A stretch of 64,000 bases of DNA from Cyanoderma ruficeps (Eukaryota; Chordata; Aves; Passeriformes; Timaliidae), in contig VZDJ01006585.1 of assembly GCA_008694505.1 (NCBI GenBank), forward strand, positions 11,984,944 to 12,048,943, written 5' to 3'. Of the stretch, positions 1 to 12,200 are shown piece by piece (position 1 is the first letter of the stretch; the number at the start of each line of letters is the position of its first letter). Both the position numbers and the translations under genes were made by a program. Below the pieces are notes generated by a model. It was given only the letters and a program-made list of their open reading frames with translations. It searched no databases and had not been told where the DNA came from.

Positions 1-3000
1 CCATTTTGATATAATGTTATGAAAAAAAGAATCTGTAGAATTCTTTGCCATTCCCAAGACTAAAAATGTTTGTTTTCAGTGAGATATGACTTTATTTTGC
101 TATGTACTCCTGCAGTTGGTATGGAATGACATCACAGTTCTCAAAGGTCTTGCATGTGGTTCCTTTTATATTAAGCTTCAGAGAGATAACATATCACGTA
201 CCACAATTAACTGATTATTCCCATATATTACCTCCTTTCTCTAGAGGGGTTACTGTAATTATTTCAAGAGTAAGACACACAGCAATTTTTCTTCCTGGTT
301 GAAATGAAACATTGCTTCACAGATACCTATTTCCAACAGCAATGAACTTTCCTTCAATTAGTCTAGACTGAATAGTCTCTGATAACCCTACTGTGAAATT
401 ACTGAAAGAGCAGACACATATCCAGCTTGATTTTGAACCTCATCTCTTCTAGTTGCAGAGGAATCCAAACAGCATGCCATTTATCATACCCTAAATTAGA
501 CAGCTGCAGAACTGCTATAATTTTTCAGCGGACTGTGTTGTCATTTGCAAGGTTACTCAGAAATCCTTTGGTAAATGAACCACATGTGTATATGCTGCCA
601 CTTTGTTTCCCTACAAAAGCACACATTGTCCAAATTCTACTTCCTAGCTGACCTACCATTTTTATACTGTATCACAAAATGAAGCACAGGAGGCTCCCTC
701 CAATGAAAACAGTTTTAAACTGTGAGGGTGTGTCCTCATCAGGTTGGTTGGTGAGTGTCTTTGCATGTAAATCACCCCAGTTTTGTAGATTTTTGTTATT
801 AATAGTGAGGCCGTTACTGCTTGTTTTATTTCACTGCTGTTTACCATATATTGTTCTTAACTCTGCCTTTTGCCCTCTCTCACCAGAGGGAGTGGGGGAA
901 AGGGAGCAGTTTGTGGTTTTCATTTTAGTGGAAACTGCAACTAGAATGAGCTGGAATTATTGGAAAGAAGGACAGAACTGACAAGAGAGTAATTATGTGA
1001 AAAGTGAAGGGACTGGGCCCATGGGATATAGGATGTATATTCACTGCAGTTTAGAAACAGCTGAAAACTTCTGAATTGCAGTCAGCTGTATTCTAGAAAA
1101 GTTTAGCTCTTTATGTCACTGTAAGGTAGTGTCAATATTTAGTGTGCTAATGAGAAGTATACCAATATATGAAATCCAGATCCCATTAAAGTCATCTAAA
1201 TCTGTGCTCCCCTGAAGCATGTTTAACTTGAGTAGACTTGAATTTAATGGCATATCTTTAATATGAATATAGAAAAAAATTAAATGTAACTTTGTTAGGC
1301 TTGTGGTTGAAGCATTAAAATTGTATAAATATTGTATATTTCAAGAACAGCTTGCAACAGACAAGAGCAAAATCTTCCTGTATATGTTAGTGAAGATGAT
1401 GTAAAAGATCCACATATCCAAAGACATAATTGTGTCAAATAGTACAAAAAACCAAATATAGTAAAAGTAACACAACATAACATAATGTATTGTTACTAGA
1501 ACTCAAGTATTTGTTTTCTGATCAGTAATAATCAGTGAAAATTGAAAAATAATGAAATGACCAGTCAAAGCATCAACATGCTAATGTTCATGTGATAAAT
1601 CTTTTACACATGTAATAAAATCTTTGTGGGGTTTTGGAATATTTAGAATTGGAAATTATTAGTTTGTACTCTGTAATTTTTCAGTAAACTCCTGGGGGAT
1701 ATATTTAGATTTGCTTGTAGTTGGTTCAGCTATACCACTAATAACTTTGGTTCACACACCCCCTTTGATCACAGATTTAAGTGGTGTCAGGGCTGATTCA
1801 TATTGCAGATGAATGGAGAATAAACAGCCTGCTATTCTGTTATCACAGGAGGTATCAGAAGTCCTGTTCACCTTGCCTTAACACTCAAGATTCTGTGCCA
1901 GTGAATGTGAAGGTTGCCTTTTCGCATTACTGCAATTTTGAAACCCAGAAAACAGTAGCCTCTATGAGATCGTGATATTAATCCACATATCTAGACTTTT
2001 TTTTTTATTTTCTCCTATTTACTCCATCTTTCTTGGGAGTCAGCACTACAGTGTTTGGTCACCAACACAAACAACCCCACAAATTTATTTATTTTATTTT
2101 CTGCTCATCCAGTTGCTAGAGGAACAAGGATGGCTCTTTATCCTGGGTTTAACTGCAATCTACCAGTATTTCAGACCATCCTCTCCTTTGATTGATGTGC
2201 AAATTATTGTTCTTTAAGATGGAAACTTTCAACTTCAGGATGGTAGTCTTTCAGTTAGGAAGTCTGTGTATTCTGAAAATGTCTTTCTTATTGTTTGGGA
2301 AAGACATCTCTTATTCTTACAATTTTTTCTATTTTAGGCAAGAACACTGAACATCAAAAATTTTGTAATTATAGGTGTTGTACAGGAGAGACATTTCATA
2401 GTTGCTATGCCAGAAAAGTTGGAAAGATAAACATCATGATTCAGAGGCTTAATTTAGTAAAAAAATCAGAAATTAATTTTTTTTATAATTGCCTTGGATA
2501 GAAGTAATTTTCCTGTCCTACTAAAGAACTTTGTCAGAAGTCTTTCAGAGTTTCTTTCTTATTTATATTCTGTTGCATCCCCTTATTTACAGTTCCATTA
2601 TTTTAATTCACCTTTCAAGCAGAAGTTCAGTTGCAAATATGTGTTCCAAATGCATCTTGTTGACCTTTCCAAGACTCATGAATAGATGGTGCTGTCAGTC
2701 AGATATACTTTAATGATAAAGCTAGCCAATTGGTTCTAGAAAACTCTACCAGGACAGGGGATCTCAACTATTATGGAGCAGCATGATGCAAAATCTTCCT
2801 AGGAAGTTTTTGGGTCTTACTGTTAGAAATGGGAATTTCAGTGTAGAAGTAATGTGTCTGTTAGTACACATAATGGGAGTCCAATTTGTGGGAGTTTGTT
2901 TTGGTTTTTAATTAGTATTTTGTAGAGGCCTAGTTACAAATAACTTGTATAATAACTACTTCTGAAATGTAAATTTTAATTTAGTCATCAGCCTCAGTAC

Positions 3001-4729
3001 CAGATGGATATTGACTCTTTTTAACTTTCATATCCTTGTTAACACCAGACTAAAGTACACAATAGTTGAGGTGTATTTTTTCCCCTAGCACGACAAGTTA
3101 CATTTGAATAGGAGTTTGCAACAAAGGGTTCTCTCGTGATGTCTAAACCTATCAAAATAAATTCATGAAGAGGTTTCTGAGCTTGCAAAGACTATTCTTT
3201 AAGAAACTACACAGTATTTAGACAAGATTTATTGAAACTTTGGTTGAAATGACAGCTCAACATCCACTTCAAAGGAAGTTCAATTAAATTAGCATTCCAT
3301 CACAGGATATTAGTTTCTTGGTTCAGAGAGAAATTATAGGCTGATATTTGCACATAAAGAAATATATAAGAGGAATGAAGAATATAGAAAGAGGAGCAAG
3401 CAGCAATATTTATAAAATTCTTTTGTTGTTATAAAAATCTGGCAAGATAAAATAATTTTATAAGTGTTTGAAGTGAAAAATTTGTCAACCAAAAGATCAA
3501 TAATTGACTTACTAAATTATCCTCTTTTCCTCTGTCTAGGTTTTCTTAGGTAATTAATTTCCTGGTAAAAATGAAAAAAAAAAAAACAAACAAACACAAA
3601 CCCCCCCAACCCATCACCTTCAAACAGAAAGAGAGCAAAAAGTCTCTAGGAGATACACAGATATTTTATGAAAACAAGAGAAGTTCTACAATTACTTCCA
3701 TCAATTTTTCTTTAGAAAAAAAGAGTGAAGCTAAAAAATGTTTAATGTCTTGTATAATGATTTCCAAGTGTTTAGGTGGGATTTGTCTCACTAAGTATAG
3801 AGTTTAGATGTGTCTATCCAAGCTTTTTATGCAGGTCTTTCTTCATAGTCAATAAAATCAGGTTGATATAGTCAATGGACTTTAGGACATGATTAATTTC
3901 ATTGTAAAATAGGCATTAAAATTGTTCAGCATATCTGCTTCTTTTTATTCAATGCTGAGAGACATTACATGACTAAACTGTTTCAATTTTTGGGATTTTT
4001 TTTTAACACATATAAGGTTTGTTTTCTAGGATGGGACTTGGACATCTGCATTTATACCAGCAATTAATATTGCTTGTTTCCTTTTTTTTTTTTTTGGTGT
4101 CTTGATGTTCTTACTTGTCGAAAGTACTTCTTATATTTATGTTGTTTAAATTCTCAAGGACAGATGGATGCAAAGTGCTACAGAATAGTCAAAGTTTGCC
4201 ATAGATTGGGAGTCATCAAAGTATATGTAGTTTTTAAATTGATCTGTGATATTAGGGCCAGACTCTTCATTCCCAGAGTGGCTTCACAATATATTCTAAA
4301 ATGTGATCTCTAAACCAGCTTCCATTTAAAAATACATGAAAACTGAATAGTCTACACCATGAACTAGTCAAATATAGAATTTTGAAAGGAGAATGAGGCA
4401 GTTGCTGATATTTATATTTTGGCAATGTGCAACATGATAAGACATCCCAATAAATCTAATTACCCTTAGAATATCTCAAATATATGCAATAAGTTTTGTC
4501 ATGGTGTGCAAATGTTCCATCTCATTTCTATTTCCTCTTTGAAATTATTGAAAATCTTGAGCTAATTTTTATCATCCTGGAAAAGATTAGTCCTGTTTAT
4601 GTGCTGAAAAATTGATCTGACCAGTAACAGAGACCTTATTCCTTTCTTTCACATTGTTTATACTGCATTCAACTTACAGATGAGGAAATTGCAGGGAGAA
4701 ATAGGATGTAAGATATTAAAAACTAAAAA
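1..4729. other. Unassigned AT-rich non-coding DNA
   Basis: No gene, LTR or CR1 piece is recognised. Reading frames here (longest 100 codons at 679-981) have no recognisable domain, and their composition follows the AT-rich background, so I treat them as chance. An A-rich stretch passing into a C run lies at about 3571-3611. Short T runs occur near 1999-2010 and 4081-4095. Confidence 0.6.
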
Positions 4730-4868
4730 TGTTGAAACACTCGAAGTCAAGTTGGGCAGAGTTTTGAAAAACTTGATCTAGTTGAAGATGTCCTGGAGTA
4801 TTGCAGAGGAGGTTGGACTAGCTGACATTTAATGTTTCTTCCAATCAATACATATTATGATTCTATGA
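4730..4868 (+). mobile_element. CR1 retrotransposon, 3' tail fragment
   Basis: This is a decayed end of a CR1 non-LTR retrotransposon in plus orientation. The order of words matches the CR1 3' UTR: a 'ttgatctagttgaagatgtcc' type block (about 4772), then a 'ggttggactagctga' block (about 4811), then the terminal TATGATTCTATG repeat at 4856-4867. Only about 140 bases remain and nothing coding is left. The octamer end fixes both family and orientation. Divergence is high, so the copy is old. Confidence 0.8.
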
Positions 4869-5514
4869 AAAATTGATAATTCAACATAAAATGAATATAA
4901 AGTCACAAACCACTTTATTAAATTGATGCTAAGAGTATGGCATGTGGATGTATCAAAAAATATGGCATAAAAATATGGTATAAGAGTATATCCTGAACCA
5001 TATTTAAGAGAAACAGTGATCCTTTGCTCATGTCTAAAATCATCACTTGAGTCCCTAAGCTCCTGAAGGAATTTTAAATTTTAGATCCCTGTCTGACTTG
5101 AATAAAAATGTATCCTTTGATGAGCTATGGAAGTTGACGTGAGAGGGGTCTGACAAATCTGATTCTATGTTTTATTACCATTTTATTACCAGGTTGACTG
5201 CTGCGAATTTCAGATCTCATCCAATATAAGGAGAAAGGAAGTATATAATTCAATCTTTGAATGTATTTCGCTACTCATCAGACACGTAACTTTTTAGGCC
5301 TTATGTTTTTGAGTGACTTAGTGTTTATACAGCCTTTTTAATGGGGTTCAGTGACTGTGTAACAATCTAAGAGCTCATATTCAAGGCTTCCAGTGACATC
5401 ATGTTACTTCTTTGGTGCTCAATTGCAATGAAAAATAAGGACATTTATTTATCTATTTGTCTGGGGTTTTTTCTGTTTAGAAAAATGGAAGAAAATTATT
5501 CTGCTCTGAAGTAA
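4869..5514. other. Unassigned non-coding DNA
   Basis: No coding frame or repeat family is recognised between the CR1 tail and the solo LTR. A short direct repeat of 'ttttattacca' occurs near 5171-5193. Confidence 0.5.
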
Positions 5515-5519
5515 TGTGG

Positions 5520-6516
5520 TGTATTACATGAGTGTAATATGGGTTTGATAGCAGTGGGAGCTACAGGTGTGACTTCTTTTAGAATATCCCAGAACCTTCC
5601 TCTATGACCAATAGAACTGCTGGCCAAAACTTAGAAAATCAGTGGTAGCAGCAGCACTTCTGTGATAACATAGATAAGAAGGGGAAGAAAATCTTGTCCA
5701 CAACCTCAGTCAAAGTTTAGGAGTCAGAGTGTGTGTGAGAAACAGTCCTGACATCAAGGTTAGTGAAGAAGCAGGGGAAGGAGGTGCTCCAGGCGCTGGA
5801 GCAGAGATTTCCCAGCTCATGATGGAGACCATGGACAGGCAGACTGTCCCCCTCTGGCTCATGAAGGGCCCCACACTGGAGCAAGTGGATTCACCCAATG
5901 GAGAGTAGCACCCCATGGATCAGGCTGCTGGCAGGATCTGTGCCCTGTGGAGAGAGGAGCCCATATTGAAGTAGTTTTGCTGGCAGGACTCATGACCCTA
6001 CAGGGGATCCACACTGAAGCAGTTAGTTCCTGAAGGATGGCACCCCGTGGAAGGGACCCACGCTAGAGCAGTTCACAAAAACTGCAATGCATGAGAAGGA
6101 CTCACGTTGGAGAAATTCATGGAGAACTGTCTCCAGTGGGAAAGACATGGCAGAGACAACGTGATGGATGAAGTGACCAGAACCCCCAATCCCTGTGTCC
6201 CTGTGCCTCTGTGGTGGGAAGGAGGTACAGAAATCCTGAGTTAAGTTGGGCCCATGAATAAGAGAGGAGTGGAAAGAAGGTGTATGATTTGGTTTGATTT
6301 CTGATTACCCTACTCTGACTTTTCATAAGTAATAAATTTAATTATTTTCCCCAATTTGATTCTGTTTTGCTCATGATAGCAATTGCTGAGTGATCCTTCC
6401 CTCTCCTAATCTTGACGAATGAGCCTCTTGCATTTTTCTGCTTATTCATTTGAGGAATGGGAGTGATAGAGAAGCTTGAGGGGCACCTAGCATCCTGCCA
6501 AGGTCAATCCACCACA
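5520..6516 (+). mobile_element. Solo LTR of an ERVL-like endogenous retrovirus
   Basis: A 997-base LTR begins TGTATT and ends CCACCACA. It shares long colinear blocks with the copy at 20226-21146: the 'gagaaac...acatcaaggt...gaggtg' block near 5732, a 'ctggccaa' block, and the 'ttgattctgttttgct' and 'gatccttccctctcctaat' blocks near the end. An intact AATAAA lies at 6331-6336. The five bases TGTGG stand immediately before (5515-5519) and after (6517-6521), a perfect target-site duplication of the size used by ERVL-class integrases. No internal retroviral sequence is present, so this is a recombined solo LTR. Family naming rests on my memory of bird LTRs; the ends and duplication are read directly. 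Confidence 0.85.
6331..6336 (+). promoter_or_regulatory. Polyadenylation signal of the solo LTR
   Basis: AATAAA sits about 185 bases before the LTR end, followed by T-rich sequence, as expected at the R/U5 boundary of an LTR. The related LTR at 20226 carries AATGAA at the matching place (20984-20989). Confidence 0.55.
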
Positions 6517-6521
6517 TGTGG

Positions 6522-7869
6522 TTTAGCTTCTACAGTCTAACTCTAAAACTGTGATCAAATTCCTAAAAACTGTCTACATGGTTTCTTTTCAAATGTTTCC
6601 AGTGTCCTAGGCAATTACATTACATAAGTAGATGTGTTTTCTAGACTTTATTAAGACTAAATTAAGTTTCAGGATGAACTCTGTCTTGCTGAAACAGAAA
6701 TTGATAGAATTCTGACTTACATATGCATTATTTAAATATTAATTTCTTATATATATATATGTATATATATGATCACAAGTACCCATACTGCTTTGACACT
6801 GATAAAGAAAACTCTCTTATTGGAGATCTTTGTCATCGTGTTAGAGGATCTTTCATTGCTGCTGCCTAAATCAATTTCCACATCTGAAAATGTGATGATG
6901 TATCACTATAATTAGACCTATGAATATGTAGAAAATTTGGCATCCCCATTTCTTTTCTGTAATAGAAGTTTGGGGCTAAGTGCTTTAACTTTTTTTTTTC
7001 GGTTAAGTGAGGAAAAAATGAGATTTTACAAGGTTTCAAATATACTGAGTTTCTTTGAAATTCCAAAGTCTTGGTTCTGCTTTTAACAATACGTATGATA
7101 GAAAAGTGTTTCCCAGTTAATGTTATTTTGTATATTTTCTTATTGCTGTTTTAATTCTAGAAAATCTGGAATTTTGTAGAGGGAAAAGAGCAAAGTAGTA
7201 GCACTCATTGGAAAAAGTGGGAAATGCGTTGATTTTTACTCTATGTTTCCTATGCCAGTGAATAGCATAAAATGTTAAAGAGGGAGAAAGGAGAAAAGTT
7301 AAACTTTTGTCTTTGCATAACAAAGTAAAGTACTTCATTTAAGATTTTTATTGTAAGGTTTCTCATAAATGACTGTTTTTATATGCATTTTAAATTAAAT
7401 CAAACTATTGATGAATGTTAACATTAGAAACTTCTAGTAATGCTTCTAAAATTAATGCTTTCCTAATGAAAATAAAAGTTGACACTGGGAATATTTGTGG
7501 GTTAATATCAGAGAAATTACTTTCACATCATTCACATGCACTTTGCAAGCAATATTAGCAGCTTCAGGTGTGGATTAAAGAAACAGCCAATTGAAAAAAC
7601 ATCATCTTCACCCCCCACCTCCTAAAGTTTCTATAAATGTTTAGAAACTAGATATATATTAGAAAAAGCTGTCTTGGTCAATGGCAGATTTCTCTTTTTT
7701 AAAGAAGGTTTGAAGCCCAGATAAAGGAAGAAAATATGCCTCTAACTTCTTTAAAGGGTTTGGATAAAATTAGTTTTGAGCCAGAATTGTAGTCTGTAGT
7801 GTTGAGCAAATGTGCTCTGTTGTGCACTTGCTTTTCCATCCATCTAGACTAGAACGTATCGTAGTTCTT
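6522..7869. other. Unassigned AT-rich non-coding DNA
   Basis: No gene or element is recognised. A short TA microsatellite (interrupted by G) lies at about 6748-6771. Frames of 66-71 codons on the minus strand are AT-driven and unsupported. Confidence 0.5.
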
Positions 7870-9222
7870 TTTCTGTGTCCACAAGTTTCCCTACAAAGGG
7901 ATCATGGAGCTGATCCTCCTGGCAATTTTGCTAAGGCACATGAAAAATAAGGAGGTGATTGTTGACAGTCAGTATGTCTTCACTTAGTGTAAATAGTGGC
8001 TGAAAAATGTTGTGGTCTTCTGTCATAGGGCCACAGTGTTGGGAGGAGCAATTGATGTCATGTATCTGGATTCATGCAAAACATTTGACACTGGCTCATA
8101 TGACATCCTTGTCTCTAAAACTGGAGAGACTTGATCTTCATGGTTGGACCACTTATTGGATAACGGGGGTGAACTGATGGTTGTACTCAAAGAGGTGCGT
8201 TCTACAGCTCAGTGTCCGAGTGAAAAATGACAGGTGATCCTCCTCAGTGGTCAGTATTAGGACCAGCACTCTTTAACAACCCTCTGGGTGACATGGGCTG
8301 TGTCATTAAATGTACCCTCAATGAGTTTGCTGACAACAGGAAGCTGGATGCTGTGGTCAACACACTGGAGAGAAGGGATGCCATGGAGAGGGACTTTGAC
8401 AGACTAGAGGGGTGGCCCCATGCAAACCTGAATTCAAAGGTCAAGTGTTAGATCCTGCACTTGGGTTAGGGCAGTCCCAAACACAGACACAGACTGGCCA
8501 ATGAGTGGATTGAGAGCAGCCCTGAGGAGGAGACTGTGAGTTATTGGTGGTGAAAAACTTGGCATGACCCAGAAATGTGTACTTGCTGCCCAGAAAGCCA
8601 CCGATACCCTGCGCTGCATGAAAAGCAGTGTGATCAGCACATTGAAACAGATGATTCTGCCCTTCTACTCTGCTCTCATGAAAGCCCACCTGGGTCTCAG
8701 CTCAGATACACAGCTCTGGGACCCTCAGAATGGTAAGGACTATTTTGGATCTGATGAAGGGAGTCCAGAGGAAGGTCATGAAGATGACCAGAGGGCTGGA
8801 CCAACTTTCCTATGGAGCATTGTTGAGAGAGTTGGAGTTGTTGAGCCTGGAGACAAGAAGACTTTAGGGAAACCTTATTGTGGCCTCTTAGTACATAAAT
8901 GAGACCTACAAAAAAGTTCAAGGACTTTTTGCATGGGTATGTAGTCATAGAACAAGGGGCGATGGCTTCAAACTGGAAGAGAGCAACTTTAGATCAGATA
9001 GGAAGAAAATCTGAGGGTGCACTGAGGGTGGTGAGGCAAAGGAACAGGCTGCCCAGAGAAGTTGTGGATGAAACCCTATTCACATTCCTGTAAGAGTTCA
9101 AAAACAGGTTGGACGTGGCTCTGAGAAACCTAGTCTACTGAAAGCTGTCCCTTGGCAGGGGGTTTGGAACTAGATAATCTTTGAGGTCCCTTCCACTCCA
9201 ACCCATTCTGTGATTCTATGAA
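7870..9222 (+). mobile_element. CR1 retrotransposon, 5'-truncated, RT C-terminal half plus 3' UTR
   Basis: This is a 1.35-kb plus-strand CR1. Translated with frame changes, it shows the CR1 ORF2 reverse transcriptase in order: a DVMYLDSCKTFDT block near 8053-8092 (family form DVIYLDFCKAFDT), a LGPALFN block near 8257-8277, a TLNEFADN block at 8314-8337 in place of the FADD catalytic box, then a DFDRLEGW block. The C-terminal region, the 'gttgtggatg' and 'ggaactagataatctt' 3' UTR blocks and the terminal ATTCTGTGATTCTATG (9205-9220) follow. Stops and frameshifts occur throughout, so it cannot encode an active enzyme. The missing 5' part is typical of target-primed reverse transcription that stopped early. 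Confidence 0.93.
8227..8451 (+). pseudogene. CR1 ORF2 reverse transcriptase remnant (catalytic box damaged)
   Basis: A 74-codon open stretch encodes the palm of the CR1 reverse transcriptase. The Phe-Ala-Asp-Asp metal-binding box reads Phe-Ala-Asp-Asn at 8326-8337, which loses one of the two catalytic aspartates. The flanking LEGR-type helix reads TLERRDAMERDFDRLEGW. The frame is only a surviving piece of ORF2: upstream coding continues in other frames and downstream coding is broken by the stop at 8449-8451. Confidence 0.85.
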
Positions 9223-12200
9223 TCTAAATAAAGGAAACAAAAAAGTAAATTCTGAGTGGATCTCAATTTCTTACTGAGCACATCTGAGATCCATCACTGT
9301 AATTTGAATATCAGCTTCAGTCTGTTTAGGTCAGACAGGTAAAAGGCAGCTGGTAAAGGCATAATGTACTAGCTTTAATAGTGGCACAGAAATAGTGGCA
9401 ATGAACTAGAGAAATTACTTTAGATGATCACCAATAATTTTAATTGATGAAGAAAACTCATCCAGTGGAAAAAGCTAATTGGCAAACTAGCAAGTAAAAG
9501 TGATTTAATGTGTTCTATGGATCAGAAAATAGGACCTGGCACGGAATATTGACTATTAGTGCAGCTGTTGTGAAGATGATCTGCATTGGAAAATTGAACT
9601 GAAAAAACCACCAGAGAGTAAAAGTTTTGGGACAAATATCACTGCATTTTTTGCAAGAAATTTAGGATTTTTGTCCTCCTGAAGCTACCACTGCTCACAT
9701 AGCGAATTATTGTGAAGGCAGTGTAAGAGTCAATAACGCTCAAATAGGGATTTGTGAGAATTCAAAATATTAAACTGACTGCAAAAACATGAAAGTAAGA
9801 CCCAACCCATCTGACACTCAATCAAGAATCTCTGTGTACCTTTTGTTAAGACACTAAGCAAGATTAAGTGGTTGAAAAGGAATAGCTATACAGAAGAATG
9901 AAAATAAATTAATTGAAAATAATCTTTATAATTTGTTTTATAGAAATCAGCATCCAGCTGGGAAAAATAAAAAGGTCCATATCACAAAATACTTTCATGT
10001 TTTCTAGGTCCATAAGACACAGAGGAGATTCTAAAGCAAAATTTTGAGATGTAACTGGAGGTGTTACCTTCCAGTGAGATGGATGTAAATGCTTCCTAAA
10101 TATACAAATATCAGTAGCAAATAAAAATATTTATCCTTTTAACATTGCACAATGAGGAGTGGGACTCTTCTTAACCACATTCTGATATGCTAATACCTCT
10201 ATCTTCCTTGCTATAGGAAGATACAGAGCATGTCTATCTAGCTCAAAGTTTGATGTCTCAGCTTTATGTTAATAAAGCTAAATGAGATATATCCCCCATT
10301 TGGTGTTACATTTTTGTGTATTCAAAAATTCAGATTTTTCCATTGTTTGATAGTTTTTAAGGAGTCTGGTGAACTCACTGGGTACATTTGATTAATATTT
10401 AGTAGTGAAATGTAGCCTTATCTCTTCTTTTCCCCCTTGTGAGGTAAACCCTGAACATGACCATTTAAAATATTAGACTACTCAAGATGGATCATAAACT
10501 ATGAACTACTATCAGAGAGTTGGATCTTTACATTTTGTTGCTATGAGCTAGCTACCTGCTAATAATGTTGGAGGTTGCTTAGAAAGAAACTTCATTTTTC
10601 AGCTGTTATCACTTTATATTTTATGACTGAATTGATAAGTCAGATATGCTATTTTATGTAAAACTAGCCAGGCTTAACTGGCAACTGAAGCAATAAGCTG
10701 AGACTGTGCATGTATGCAGAATATCAGCACAATTTCTAATGTGTCAGGTTCTACACTGGGCAGAGCACTTGGATGAAAGGGAAATGGATGGCTGATGACT
10801 AGCTTGGCATTTTAGCTGAGATTTAGAGAGTCCAGGGCAAGAACCAGTTTATAAATGCCAAAATCACTTACAGTATAAGAAGAAATGTATAAGTTCAAGT
10901 CAAATATTTTTCCTTCTACTGCTGACTATGTGCTATAAACCTTTCACCCCACTAGGACTGATGAATAAATACAGTGTTGAATGAGACATACTATTCTAAA
11001 AGCTATCTAGCATGTGTTCTGTGCAAAAGGAAGTAATTAAGATCTGCATATTTTGAAACAGCTTACTGAATTTCAGTTTAGACATTCTAATAATTAATTG
11101 ATATCTCCAATATGTTTATTGACTTTCAGTACTTCACAGTTACTCGGAATGATATAGCTGATTGATGATAAAAGTCAATTTCTGCCATCTTATACAAAAT
11201 AGCATCTAATTCTAGTTCTGCCCCAATAAAAGACATCTTGTGGAACAAATACTTGCCAATAAAGGTGTCAGGAGCTGACTCAATGTCTTTTTATATGTTT
11301 ATAACATGAAATTGGAGAGGATACAGAGATTTACTACTAGGTTTATATTCATCTGATCTGTTTTACCTGTAGTTGGCTATCAGGTAAGCCAAGTCACTGT
11401 TTGGCTTTAAAATCCTCTGTTAAACTGGCTTGATTTGATTTAATCTTGATTTATTTGAAAGATCATTGATTAATCTTTACTGTGGGACTTTTGTTTTGTC
11501 TCCAAACTCTGCAGTGCTTTGATCTGGCTCTGCTGTTAAAAAGCTCTCTTGTAAAATAAAGTTACGGTTAAAAAACATTGCATGGAGGTTACCTGGACAC
11601 TTCACAACGTGACATTTTCTCTGTAAAAGTACTGTGTGAGAAGTAAACAGCAATACAGGAAGAAAAATGTCCTTTTAAAAAGCACAAGCCTGCTACACAA
11701 GATAAGCAGAGGGGATAATGAATGTTATAAACCCTTAAAATTACTGCTTATTTTAGAAAAGTTTATGTGTCAGAGAGAAAAAGAAAAGTAGATTAAAAGA
11801 ACAGAGTGATTTGTGTACAGAAAACTGTAATCTTTTTCCCCAGCTAAAAGAAAAGCTAGCTTGAATTTTATCAATTGACTTGTGTTTTTCTATGAAGAGG
11901 AACATTCTGGTATTGCTCTTCAGGCTACCAAGTATCATATATCCTCAGCTCATTAGGGATGTTACTTTATTACAGCACAAATTTGTTGGGGTCTTCAGCT
12001 GACCAGTAGGTAATACTGAGTGAATAGGTTTTAATTAGATTACCAGAATTCAATATGTAGAAAGCAGGAATAGTGGTATAAATTCAGCTGGAGCAAAAAA
12101 TATAGCTGTGAATGTCCAGAAGAAGCAACTTATAGGATAATGTTTGTTCAACTGCCTCTTGAATTCAATCTTTAACATCATTCTTGGAAGTGTCAAGGGT

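Noticed and set aside
679..981. 100-codon plus-strand frame overlapping a minus-strand frame
   Set aside because: No domain, no start context and no repeat or homologous frame in the window. Its length is within chance for 64 kb read in six frames.
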